Shown piece by piece: positions 16,598-23,873 of a stretch of 64,000 bases of DNA (within the stretch, counting starts at the first letter, position 1; every line of letters starts with the position of its first letter). The translations under genes were made by a program, and so were the position numbers. The notes below the pieces were generated by a model, which did no database searches, had not been told where the DNA came from, and saw nothing but the letters and a program-made list of their open reading frames with translations. This DNA is from Prosthecobacter debontii. GTDB taxonomy: Bacteria > Verrucomicrobiota > Verrucomicrobiia > Verrucomicrobiales > Akkermansiaceae. The stretch lies in NCBI GenBank assembly GCA_945873125.1, contig CAMCBV010000001.1:62001-126000 (forward strand), given 5' to 3'.

Positions 16598-17068
16598 TCA
16601 GTCTTCGTCTTTGACGTCGCCTGCATCAACCGTGACGGTGAGTTGGGCGCTGACTTGTGGGTTAAGTTTGATTTCAACAACCGTTTTACCGGATTTTTTG
16701 ATCGGTTTCTCAAGTTGGATGGAGTGGCGATCGATCACGATGCCGGCTGCCTCGAGTTCTTTGTGGAGATCCATGCTTGTGACCGAACCGAATGCCTTGC
16801 CACCTTGACCGGTGGAGAGGGTGAAGGACGGTTTGAGTTTGGAAATTTTGGTCGCAAGTTCCTGAGCGGTAACCAGTTCTTCAGCTTCACGGCGCGCGCG
16901 CTCGGCTTTGAGGGCTTCGACGTGGCGGAGGTTCGCTTTGGTCGCTTCGTAGGCTTTGCCTTGTGGCACAAGGTAGTTGCGGGCGTAGCCAGCGCGGACT
17001 TTAACGACATCGGCTTCGGAGCCGAGGCCTTCGATTTTTTCTTTGAGGATGACTTGTGCGTTGGCCAT
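16598..17068 (-). CDS. rplI: 50S ribosomal protein L9
   Basis: Large-subunit protein of 156 residues, the normal size being about 150. MANAQVILKEKIEGLGSEAD opens the conserved N-terminal domain (GLG, VKVRAGYARNYLVPQGKA); a charged connecting helix follows (KAERARREAEELV), then the C-terminal rRNA-binding domain (FGSVTSMDL...HSIQLEKPIKKSG). ATG 17068 matches homologs; the frame is open 21 codons upstream but that stretch is the promoter region. The usual rpsF-ssb-rpsR partners are absent, so this is a solitary rplI with its own promoter and terminator. The acidic DAGDVKDED tail extends slightly beyond the family end. Confidence 0.95.
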   Translation of the reverse strand: MANAQVILKEKIEGLGSEADVVKVRAGYARNYLVPQGKAYEATKANLRHVEALKAERARREAEELVTAQELATKISKLKPSFTLSTGQGGKAFGSVTSMDLHKELEAAGIVIDRHSIQLEKPIKKSGKTVVEIKLNPQVSAQLTVTVDAGDVKDED

Positions 17069-17102
17069 GATTTGAAAGTGTTTGGTTGAGAAACGGGGGG
17101 CG

Positions 17103-17131
17103 GATTTAGGCTTGGCTGCGGTTTGGGTCAA
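17103..17131 (-). promoter_or_regulatory. Sigma-70-type promoter of rplI
   Basis: On the minus strand TTGACC (17131-17126) and TAAATC (17108-17103) are separated by exactly 17 bases. The predicted start would give a leader of about 28 bases to the rplI ATG. Recognised by eye only. Confidence 0.5.
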
Positions 17132-17177
17132 GGAGAATCTTTAAAAATGGATCATCGTTTGGGGGGCTGGTGCCAAG

Positions 17178-17594
17178 ATGATCAAACTTGCCTTGGGTGG
17201 GGTAGCATGTAGGTTCCAAGCGGTGCGGATCATTTCCTCCATATTATTTGCCATGATGGCCGTGGTTTTACCCATGGCCTCGGTGCAGCGCTATGTTTGC
17301 ACGCTGAGTATGGAATTCTCGGGAAAAACGGACGATTGTCCGATGACTGCGAAAGATTGCTGCAAGGAGAACCATGAAGTCCCGGATTGCATGGTTGAGG
17401 CCAAGTTTTTGCCTGATGCGGAAGCTCCGAATTCAGGCCAGATTCCATGCTTGAAGGCAGACGAAGTCGTTTTTCTGGGTCTGAAAATCATGGTTTTGAG
17501 AGAAATTCATCGCTTTTCAGAGCACTCGCCGTCTCATCGCGCGCCGCCGGATTCTTTGGAATGGTATGTGAAGCAGCAAAGACTGCTGATTTGA
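17178..17594 (+). CDS. Cys-rich exported protein of unknown function
   Basis: Unrecognised 138-residue protein. A hydrophobic segment (about residues 17-36, IISSILFAMMAVVLPMAS) serves as signal or membrane anchor. The exported part is unusually rich in cysteine: YVCTLSMEF, DDCPMTAKDCCKENHEV, PDCMVEA and IPCLKADE give seven cysteines in about 55 residues, a spacing that suggests metal binding or disulfides. It is followed after about 95 bases by the HlyD-ABC efflux operon on the same strand, and the lipoprotein at the far end of that operon is also Cys-rich. A role with that transporter is inferred from position. An upstream part of the frame may not be translated; MMAVVL is an alternative start. 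Confidence 0.55.
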   Translation: MIKLALGGVACRFQAVRIISSILFAMMAVVLPMASVQRYVCTLSMEFSGKTDDCPMTAKDCCKENHEVPDCMVEAKFLPDAEAPNSGQIPCLKADEVVFLGLKIMVLREIHRFSEHSPSHRAPPDSLEWYVKQQRLLI

Positions 17595-17689
17595 AAATGC
17601 TTAAAAACAGTTAGTGTCGAGGGTATTAAACATCTCGGTACGGTTTTTCAGGCGGGTTGTTGACCTGCAAATTTCAGATTTTTCCACTC

Positions 17690-19087
17690 ATGCCATTCAA
17701 ACGCCTCAATCTCAGGCCACTTTCATCTACTCAAAAATTATCACCAAGTGCTCGCAAGCGCATGGCAGTTTGGATCTTGCCGTTTTGCCTTTTGGTTGGG
17801 TTTTTGTTGATCTTTGCGCTGCTTTTCCGGGATCGCCTGATTCCCGCAAAATTCGTTGAAGTGTTCTCAGCCATCGGAATTGAGGAAAATATCAAATCCG
17901 TCACTCCAAAGGCATCCACAAATATTGCGGGAAAATTGATGTTTCAAGCATCGGGCTGGATCGAACCGGATCCTCTGCCAATCAAGGCGACCGCACTGAC
18001 CGACGGGATCGTCGATTCTGTAAATGTTCTCGAAGGCGAGTTGGTGAAAAAAGGCGATCTGCTCGCGACCTTGATCCGGATCGATACGCAGTTGGAGCGG
18101 GATGGAATGGCAGCGAAGCTGGCCGATATGAAAGCTTCTTTTGATGCGCATTGCGTGGGAACACAACTAGCGATGCAAAAAATCGAAGTCGAGAAGGCGG
18201 GATTGGCGATTGCAGAGGCGGATGCCGAAGAGGCGTGCGACAAACTGAGGCGCTATGAGCGGCTGAGCCGAGGGGCGATTACAGAGGATGAAATGTTGGC
18301 GACGCGGCTGAATCAGAAGCGTCGGCTTGCAGAGGTCGATGCAGCTAAGGCCCGCATTGCGGGAATCTGTGAGGAGATTAATCAGATTGCCTACGAAATT
18401 TTGGCGCTCCAAGCTCAGATTCGGGAAGCTGAAATCAATTTGGAAAAAGCCGAGTTGGCCTATGCGCGAACAGAAATCAGAGCGCCGCTTGATGGTCGAG
18501 TGCTCGCGCTGAAAGCCGCGCCGGGCCAGAAAAAAATGATCGGTATGGATGAGGAAGATAGTTCTACCATCGCGATTTTATACGAACCTGCACATCTTCA
18601 AGTTCGTGTGGATGTGCCCTTGGCGGATGCGGCGGGCCTGAGTGTGGGGCAACGTGCGAAAATCCGCTCGAATCTTCTCCCTGATGAAGTGTTTGAAGGG
18701 CAGGTGACAAGAATTGAGGGCTCCGCGGACCTGCAAAGGAATACCTTGCAGGCGAAAGTCCGTATCCAGAACCCCAATGACAAACTCCGTCCCGAGATGT
18801 TGAGTCGGGTGGAATTTTTTGAAACGACCCGTCCTACTCCAGATGCAGTCATGGAATCGACAGGTATCGCGGTGTATGTTCCGAAAGAGGCGATCCAGGA
18901 CAACTGGGTTTGGATTTGTGATCCTGATACCAAGCGTGCCGAGCGGCGTGCGGTGAATCCCCGCATCATCAAAGACGGCATGGTTTTGGTTAGTCCTGAA
19001 GTACGTCCCGGCGAATGGGTGATCACCAAGCCGCTCGACCTCAAAAACGGCCAACGCCTCAACCCCATTTTCAAAGAACGTTCATGA
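17690..19087 (+). CDS. HlyD/MacA-type periplasmic adaptor
   Basis: Membrane-fusion protein of 465 residues that links an inner-membrane ABC exporter to an outer-membrane channel. One membrane helix near residues 25-45 (MAVWILPFCLLVGFLLIFALL) anchors it. The biotinyl-lipoyl-like halves are ALTDGIVDSVNVLEGELVKKGDLL and YARTEIRAPLDGRVLALKA, separated by a long helical hairpin (about residues 135-265, rich in Glu/Lys/Ala) of the coiled-coil type. A beta-barrel (VRVDVPLADAAGLSVGQRAKI) and a membrane-proximal domain follow. ATG 17690 is preferred over the TTG at 17657. Its stop overlaps the ATG of the ATPase gene (ATGA), placing it in one operon with the ABC genes. Confidence 0.87.
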   Translation: MPFKRLNLRPLSSTQKLSPSARKRMAVWILPFCLLVGFLLIFALLFRDRLIPAKFVEVFSAIGIEENIKSVTPKASTNIAGKLMFQASGWIEPDPLPIKATALTDGIVDSVNVLEGELVKKGDLLATLIRIDTQLERDGMAAKLADMKASFDAHCVGTQLAMQKIEVEKAGLAIAEADAEEACDKLRRYERLSRGAITEDEMLATRLNQKRRLAEVDAAKARIAGICEEINQIAYEILALQAQIREAEINLEKAELAYARTEIRAPLDGRVLALKAAPGQKKMIGMDEEDSSTIAILYEPAHLQVRVDVPLADAAGLSVGQRAKIRSNLLPDEVFEGQVTRIEGSADLQRNTLQAKVRIQNPNDKLRPEMLSRVEFFETTRPTPDAVMESTGIAVYVPKEAIQDNWVWICDPDTKRAERRAVNPRIIKDGMVLVSPEVRPGEWVITKPLDLKNGQRLNPIFKERS

Positions 19088-19773
19088 TCACCTGTAAATC
19101 CATTTCCAAATCCTACACCAAAGGCACGAACATCGTGACGCCTCTGGAAAATCTGGACCTTGAGGTGGGTCGCGGAGAGTTTCTCGCTCTCATGGGACCA
19201 TCAGGTTCTGGCAAAACCACCTTGCTCAATTTGATTTCAGGCATCGATTCGCCAAGCTCAGGCAGCCTCGTGATCGATGGAGAAAACATTGCGGCATTCA
19301 GTCGCAAACAACTCACGGCATGGCGGGCACGCAAGGTAGGTTACATTTTCCAACTCTATCATCTGATACCGGTTCTGACTGCATTTGAAAACGTGGAGCT
19401 GCCGCTGTTGATCACATCGATGAGCAAGGCGGAGCGGAAACAAAAAGCCGAAGAAGCTCTGGAAATCGTGGGCCTGCAGGATCGTTCCCACCATACGCCG
19501 AGCGAATTGTCGGGCGGACAGGAGCAGCGGGTGGCGATCGCACGCGCCTTGGTCGCCGATCCGGCGCTATTGGTGGCGGATGAGCCGACGGGTGATTTGG
19601 ACCGCGAATCGGCGAAGATGATTTTGGAGCTTCTGCAATCGCTATCGAGAGAGCGCGGCAAAACCATCGTGATGGTGACTCACGATGCGCGCGCGGCGGC
19701 GGCGGCGGACCGGACCTTGCATTTGGAAAAAGGTAAATTGTTAGAAAACGAAACTCACATATCTGAAGCATGA
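19084..19773 (+). CDS. ABC transporter ATPase, LolD/MacB type
   Basis: Cytoplasmic ATP-binding subunit of 229 residues. Walker A GPSGSGKTT, Q-loop region FQLYHLIPVLTAFENVELPL (the usual MacB/LolD sequence), signature LSGGQEQRVAIARAL, Walker B LLVADEPTGDLD and the switch His in VMVTHD are all intact. It overlaps the preceding adaptor gene by ATGA and the following permease gene by ATGA, so the three are tightly coupled. The subfamily works with FtsX-fold permeases as a mechanotransmission system, here presumably for efflux through the adaptor. Confidence 0.95.
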   Translation: MITCKSISKSYTKGTNIVTPLENLDLEVGRGEFLALMGPSGSGKTTLLNLISGIDSPSSGSLVIDGENIAAFSRKQLTAWRARKVGYIFQLYHLIPVLTAFENVELPLLITSMSKAERKQKAEEALEIVGLQDRSHHTPSELSGGQEQRVAIARALVADPALLVADEPTGDLDRESAKMILELLQSLSRERGKTIVMVTHDARAAAAADRTLHLEKGKLLENETHISEA

Positions 19774-20909
19774 CCGCACTCATTCAACTTGCCGCGAAAC
19801 AACTGCTGCGCCATCGGCTGCGGACGTTGCTGACCGTTTGCGGGGTGGCTTCAGGAATGTTTCTCTTTACCTCGGTGGAAACGCTTCAGGATTCACTGGC
19901 AACCGCCACCGAGGAAACCGCAGCCGATACGACCTTGGTGGTGTATCGTGAAAATCGTTTCTGCCCGATGGCGAGCCAGTTGCCCGAGCATTATCAGGAC
20001 GAGATTCGTAAAATGGACGGCGTGAAAGAAGTGATACCGATCAAGATCACCGTGAACAACTGCGGTGCGAGCCTGGATGTGATCACGTTTCGCGGCGTAC
20101 CGGAAGGGATGCTGCGCAAGTTTGCGCCGGAGATCGAGATCATCGATGGCGAGGAGAGCGAATGGATCAAACGCGGAGACGGTGCGTTGTTAGGAGAACA
20201 ATTCGCGAAACGGCGTGGACTCAAGCCGGGTGATAAATTCGATGCGGTAGGGGTTACGGTGCACGTGGCGGGAATCATTCGGTCGCCGTTTCCACAGGAT
20301 AACAATGTCGCGTATGTGAAATTGGATTTTTTACAACAAGCGTCCAAAACCGGCTTGGGAATCGTCACGCAGTTCAATGTGCGGGTGGATCAATCTTCTC
20401 AACTGAAGCCTGTTGCGGAATTGATCGACGCCCGTTTCAAGTCCGATCAAATGCCCACCAACACGCGTCCGGAAAAAGCATTCTTCGCGGAAGCTGCCGG
20501 ACAGCTCATCGAGTTGATCGGTTTCACGCGTTGGCTCGGGATCGCGGCCGTGCTGGCGGTGGTGCTTCTGGTGGCAAACGTAATATCGCTCATGGTACGG
20601 AGCAGGGTCAAAGAAAACGCCGTGCTGCGGACACTGGGATATCCGAGCCGCGCAATCATGTTTCTAGTGCTGGGAGAGGGTGGACTGTTAGGTTTGATGG
20701 GAGGGATCAGTGGAGCGGGATTGGCATGGGCTTTTTTGCGTTGGCAAAGTTTCACCATGGGCAGCGAAGGTCAAACACTCGCGATCCTGCCTCAGGTTTC
20801 CACCCTCATATTCGCGATCACTGCTGCGCTATTGTTAGGAATCATCGCTTCAATTCACCCAGCTTTCATCGCCATCCGTCAACCCATCGTGAAATCCCTC
20901 AGGTCATGA
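19770..20909 (+). CDS. FtsX/MacB-type ABC permease, first copy
   Basis: Inner-membrane permease of 379 residues. One helix at about residues 13-35 (LRTLLTVCGVASGMFLF), a large periplasmic domain to about residue 250, then three helices (ILGIAAVLAVVLLVANVISLM region, LVLGEGGLLGLMGGISGAGLAW, LIFAITAALLLGIIAS). This four-helix plan is the FtsX/MacB permease class. The periplasmic domain carries a cysteine pair (FCPMAS, NNCGASL). It is coupled to the ATPase by an ATGA overlap. The second, divergent permease of the heterodimer follows 111 bases on, after a repeat-bearing spacer. Confidence 0.9.
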   Translation: MTALIQLAAKQLLRHRLRTLLTVCGVASGMFLFTSVETLQDSLATATEETAADTTLVVYRENRFCPMASQLPEHYQDEIRKMDGVKEVIPIKITVNNCGASLDVITFRGVPEGMLRKFAPEIEIIDGEESEWIKRGDGALLGEQFAKRRGLKPGDKFDAVGVTVHVAGIIRSPFPQDNNVAYVKLDFLQQASKTGLGIVTQFNVRVDQSSQLKPVAELIDARFKSDQMPTNTRPEKAFFAEAAGQLIELIGFTRWLGIAAVLAVVLLVANVISLMVRSRVKENAVLRTLGYPSRAIMFLVLGEGGLLGLMGGISGAGLAWAFLRWQSFTMGSEGQTLAILPQVSTLIFAITAALLLGIIASIHPAFIAIRQPIVKSLRS

Positions 20910-21020
20910 AGATTGAAGCGATAAATCGCTGTTCCTGGTTCTTGGTTCCTAGTTCTTGGTTGAGCTACGCGCTCCGCTACCCCTCTTCATTGAGGTTTAA
21001 AGTTTAAAATTTAAAGTTTC
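20910..21020 (+). repeat. Low-complexity direct repeats between the two permease genes
   Basis: The spacer holds GTTCCTGGTTCTT followed by GGTTCCTAGTTCTT (20931-20958), near-identical tandem copies, and later TTTAAAGTTTAAAATTTAAAG (part of 20995-21019), an AT-rich palindromic run directly before the GTG start of the second permease. Such strings are unusual inside an otherwise gap-free operon. Confidence 0.7.
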
Positions 21021-22169
21021 GTGCTCCCGTTATCTTACGCCCTCAGAAACCTCTTTCGCGATAAATCGCGGCTGTTACAGACAGTCGGCGGCTCGGCGTT
21101 GGTGGTGATGTTGGTCATGGCGGCGGCGGCTTTGAACGGTGGGATGAAGCAAGTGCTGGCAGCCTCGGGTTCATCCAAGAATGCGATTCTGTTAGGTGCT
21201 GGCAGTGAGGAAAGCATTCAGCGCAGCGAGGTGAGCTCACAGTTGTCGGGTATTGCAGAAGCGACGATTCTTGGCGTTTCCAAAGTGTTGGGGAGGCCGG
21301 CTGTCACGCCTGAGATTCATTATATGTCGTCACTGCGAACGGGGGGAGGTGGAAAAGGTCAAGCGTTGTTCCGGGGTGTAACGCCATCGGCTTTACTTGT
21401 ACATCCTGAGGTGCGTTTGATTGAAGGCAGGTTTCCACAAGCGGGTGAGGTGATGGTTGGCAAACTCGCCTGGCGTAAACTCGGAATCGCTGAAGATGGC
21501 TTGCGAACCGGTAAAAAAGTTTTGTTAGACAAATCCGAAATGACTGTCTCCGGAGTATTCGCAGCGCCGGGTACTGTGATGGAATCCGAAATCTGGGCGG
21601 CGATCGGTGACCTACGCATGTTGGCGCAGCGTGAGACGGTTTCGTGTGTGGTGTTGCGAATGGATCACCCGAAGTATTTCTCGGATGCCGAGTTATTCGC
21701 CCAACAACGTTTGGATCTCGAGCTCACGGCCATGCGCGAAAGCGATTATTATGCGGCGCTCGGAGATTTCTACAAACCCATCCGCGTCATGACATGGCTC
21801 ACTGCCGGTTTGGTCGCTGCGGGGGCGATCTTCGGTGGGTTCAACACACTCTATGCCGCCTTCGCATCGCGCATCCGTGAGCTGGCGACACTGCAGGCGA
21901 TCGGCTTTGGGCGAGTGGCGATTTTTTTCAGTCTCATGCAGGAAAGTCTCGTGGCTTGCTTGACTGGGACCTTGCTCGCTTCCGCTTTGGCCTTATGGCT
22001 ACTGGATGGCATGACCCTTCCGTTTTCCATCGGTGCATTCACCGTCGTCATCACACCGGGCGTGGCGTCGATCGGTTTGGTAACGGGAATTCTGTTAGGA
22101 ATTCTGGGCTCCATCCCGCCTGCCATCCGTTGCCTCATGCCCGCCTTGCCGAAAGCTCTTCGCTCATGA
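21021..22169 (+). CDS. FtsX/MacB-type ABC permease, second copy
   Basis: Partner permease of 382 residues with the same four-helix plan: helix near residues 20-42 (TVGGSALVVMLVMAAAAL), periplasmic domain, then helices around MTWLTAGLVAAGAIFGGF, SLVACLTGTLLASALALWLL and VASIGLVTGILLGILGSI. It probably pairs with the first permease as a heterodimer. The start is GTG, immediately after the AT-rich repeat and without a clear ribosome site. The RELATLQAIGFGR segment is the cytoplasmic coupling helix seen in this class. Confidence 0.88.
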   Translation: MLPLSYALRNLFRDKSRLLQTVGGSALVVMLVMAAAALNGGMKQVLAASGSSKNAILLGAGSEESIQRSEVSSQLSGIAEATILGVSKVLGRPAVTPEIHYMSSLRTGGGGKGQALFRGVTPSALLVHPEVRLIEGRFPQAGEVMVGKLAWRKLGIAEDGLRTGKKVLLDKSEMTVSGVFAAPGTVMESEIWAAIGDLRMLAQRETVSCVVLRMDHPKYFSDAELFAQQRLDLELTAMRESDYYAALGDFYKPIRVMTWLTAGLVAAGAIFGGFNTLYAAFASRIRELATLQAIGFGRVAIFFSLMQESLVACLTGTLLASALALWLLDGMTLPFSIGAFTVVITPGVASIGLVTGILLGILGSIPPAIRCLMPALPKALRS

Positions 22170-22188
22170 ACTTAAACAATAAGAAATT

Positions 22189-22288
22189 TAACCACAGAGA
22201 CGCAGAGAACACAGAGTTCATGAAGTAGTATTAAAAAGTATTTCGCATTCTTTTCCTAAATCTCTGTGTTCTCCGAGTCTCTGTGGTA
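22189..22288. repeat. Inverted repeat ACCACAGAGACGCAGAGAAC...
   Basis: Left arm 22189-22216 (ACCACAGAGACGCAGAGAAC and following bases) and right arm 22262-22288 (its near-complement, ending in CTCTGTGGTA) flank about 45 bases of AT-rich DNA. The imperfect 27-bp arms would form a long hairpin 20 bases after the permease stop. The motif is a type of dispersed palindrome I have seen in several unrelated phyla. Confidence 0.8.
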
Positions 22289-22342
22289 AAGACCGTTACT
22301 TTATAAATAAATTTTCCGAAGAATATCCAACTAATCAAAACC

Positions 22343-22879
22343 ATGAAACTAACCAACCTATCCATCTCCGTCATCGCCATGCTTTCTTTGCATGCTTGCA
22401 AACCCAAGGAATCTTCATCTAACACCGAAACGAAAGCACCCGATCCGGTTCTTGCTGCTTATTTTGTGAACGAGACCTTGCCTGATGCTCAATCCATCCA
22501 CATCGCCCGCACCACCGCGAAGCCCGGCGATACGATCACTCTCAAAGGCGAAGTGATTGGCCGTGAAAAAGTTTTCGTCGATGGTCGTGCCGCGTTCATT
22601 CTCGGCGATCCTGAAAAACTGACGGCATGCAACAAAAACCCCGGCGATGCCTGTGAAACACCATGGGATGCGTGCTGTGATTCAAAAGAAGTGAAAAAAA
22701 TCGCCATCGCCTCCATTCAAATCCTCGGCGAAGACGGCCGTGTGATGGCTCGCGAGTTGAAAGGCGTGAATGATCTCAAAGAACTCAGCTCCATCACGGT
22801 CAGCGGAATGGTTGATCAAAGCTCAACCGAGGAAAATTTTGTCATCAACGCGAAGCAGATTCATGTGGAGAAGAAGTGA
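22343..22879 (+). CDS. Cys-rich lipoprotein at the end of the ABC operon
   Basis: A 178-residue predicted lipoprotein: MKLTNLSISVIAMLSLHAC has a lipobox-like LHAC with Cys19 as lipidation site. The mature part resembles an OB-fold-like beta domain (KPGDTITLKGEVIGREKVFVD) followed by a striking cysteine block, TACNKNPGDACETPWDACCD, that holds five cysteines in 19 residues. I recognise this block as recurrent in Planctomycete/Verrucomicrobia proteins of unknown function but know no name. Its position behind the efflux genes, together with the Cys-rich protein in front, suggests a periplasmic or surface metal-handling role; that is inference. Confidence 0.65.
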   Translation: MKLTNLSISVIAMLSLHACKPKESSSNTETKAPDPVLAAYFVNETLPDAQSIHIARTTAKPGDTITLKGEVIGREKVFVDGRAAFILGDPEKLTACNKNPGDACETPWDACCDSKEVKKIAIASIQILGEDGRVMARELKGVNDLKELSSITVSGMVDQSSTEENFVINAKQIHVEKK

Positions 22880-22890
22880 GGGGTTTTAAG

Positions 22891-22953
22891 AATTGGACCG
22901 CGCGACTCCAGTCGCGCAATTTTCTGAAGCGTGACTGGAGTCACGCGGTCCAA
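22891..22953. repeat. Nested palindrome (REP/REPIN-like)
   Basis: Outer arms AATTGGACCGCG and CGCGGTCCAAT bracket two inner perfect palindromes: CGCGACTCCAGTCGCG (about 22901-22916) and GCGTGACTGGAGTCACGC (about 22929-22946). The two halves are each other's inverted copy with C/T differences that keep pairing within each half. The GGACCGCG outer arm plus short inner palindrome echoes the design of the 4.9-5.3 kb repeats, though the sequence family is different. Confidence 0.85.
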
Positions 22954-23105
22954 TATATCGCCAAACTAGGTTGGACACTCAGAAGAGCCTCCAGTGGGTT
23001 CTCTATCCTTGGTGAAATAGCGAATTTTTAGCATTCATCTGAGGTATTTGCGGATAAAACGTTAATTGTGTCGATTTTGGTGAAATAGCCAACTATAGAC
23101 CTGAT

Positions 23106-23228
23106 TCGGTTCACGACTGGGCAGGATCAGGTACTGGTGATTATCCAGTAGTGTTTTTTTGATTCTACGGTGATCTGAAACCCGATCCTCGGGAACAGCA
23201 TCAAGTGAAGTCACGATATGTGAACCGA
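23106..23228 (+). promoter_or_regulatory. Possible structured 5' leader of the RRM gene
   Basis: TCGGTTCAC (23106-23114) is perfectly complementary to GTGAACCGA (23220-23228), a 9-bp long-range helix that ends 10 bases before the start codon. Inside it are two local hairpins: TACTGG/CCAGTA with a 7-base loop followed by seven T (23132-23160, terminator-like), and CCCGA/TCGGG (23181-23193). Together they form a closed multi-branch arrangement. The reading is by eye, and transcription across the region is assumed. Confidence 0.45.
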
Positions 23229-23238
23229 TTATAATGTT

Positions 23239-23613
23239 ATGAAAATGTATATTGGCAACCTGTCGTTCGATACGACCAAGCAAGACCTCGAAACCCTCTT
23301 CTCCGAATACGGAGCTGTAACGGATGTTCATCTTCCAACCGACCGTGAAAGCGGCCGACCACGTGGATTTGCTTTCGTAACCATGGATAGTAATGAAGCA
23401 ATGAACAAAGCGATCGCGGGTGTGGACGGCACGGATGTCGGTGGCCGTTCTTTGAAAGTCAACGAAGCCCAAGCGCGCGAAGAGCGCAGTGGTGGCGGTG
23501 GCAATCGCGGCGGCTACGGCGGCGGTGGCGGTGGCGGTGGCGGTGGATATGGCGGCGGCGGTAATCGCGGTGGCAATGACCGTCGTGAAGAGCGTGGCGG
23601 ACGTCGTTACTAA
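23239..23613 (+). CDS. RRM-type RNA-binding protein with glycine-rich tail
   Basis: A 124-residue RNA chaperone-like protein. Residues 1-78 are one RRM: RNP2 is MYIGNL, RNP1 is RGFAFVTM, and [11 protein letters not shown] closes the fold. Residues about 85-124 form a tail of Gly, Arg, Asn and Tyr (RGGYGGGG type), ending in GGRRY. The design matches cyanobacterial and verrucomicrobial cold-inducible Rbp proteins. Both ATG 23239 and ATG 23245 are possible starts. No Shine-Dalgarno is visible. A potentially folded leader precedes it and a clear terminator follows, so it is a single-gene unit. Confidence 0.92.
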   Translation: MKMYIGNLSFDTTKQDLETLFSEYGAVTDVHLPTDRESGRPRGFAFVTMDSNEAMNKAIAGVDGTDVGGRSLKVNEAQAREERSGGGGNRGGYGGGGGGGGGGYGGGGNRGGNDRREERGGRRY

Positions 23614-23637
23614 TCTTGTTTTAAGAGAAATCTACCA

Positions 23638-23673
23638 CAGCAGCTCTCCATTCTCGGGGAGTTGCTGTTTTTT
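23638..23673 (+). terminator. Rho-independent terminator of the RRM gene
   Basis: CAGCAGCTCTCC pairs with GGGGAGTTGCTG (one G-T wobble) around a 6-base loop and is followed by six T, 24 bases after the stop codon. Confidence 0.88.
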
Positions 23674-23873
23674 ATGGCAGGGATGCGTATCGCTACGCGT
23701 CCATACCATGCGGCGGTTATCTAAGTAAAGGGCTCGATGGGGCATGAAGCACCCTTAGATATGGACCTCTAGTGATAAAAGTCTCCCTACCTGAGATAAA
23801 TCGCAAGACAGTTGATTTTTAGGTTGGGATTCATAGGGTGTGATCTCGGTCAACACTTTCACCCGACGTCTTC

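Larger units (their letters stand above)
22880..23238. other. Intergenic region: nested palindrome, direct repeats and RNA leader
   Basis: This 359-base gap holds a REP-type palindrome (22891-22953), a direct repeat TTGGTGAAATAGC at 23009-23021 and 23077-23089 (68-base period) and a stretch (23106-23228) that could fold as a structured leader of the RRM gene. No protein-coding frame of its own was found; a minus-strand frame at 23062-23472 is a shadow of the RRM gene. Confidence 0.6.

Noticed and set aside
16496..17089. 197-codon plus-strand open frame
   Set aside because: Shadow of rplI on the opposite strand; covers its terminator as well.
23062..23472. 136-codon minus-strand frame over the RRM gene
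   Set aside because: Antisense to the RRM coding sequence with intact RNP1/RNP2; it only reflects third-position bias.
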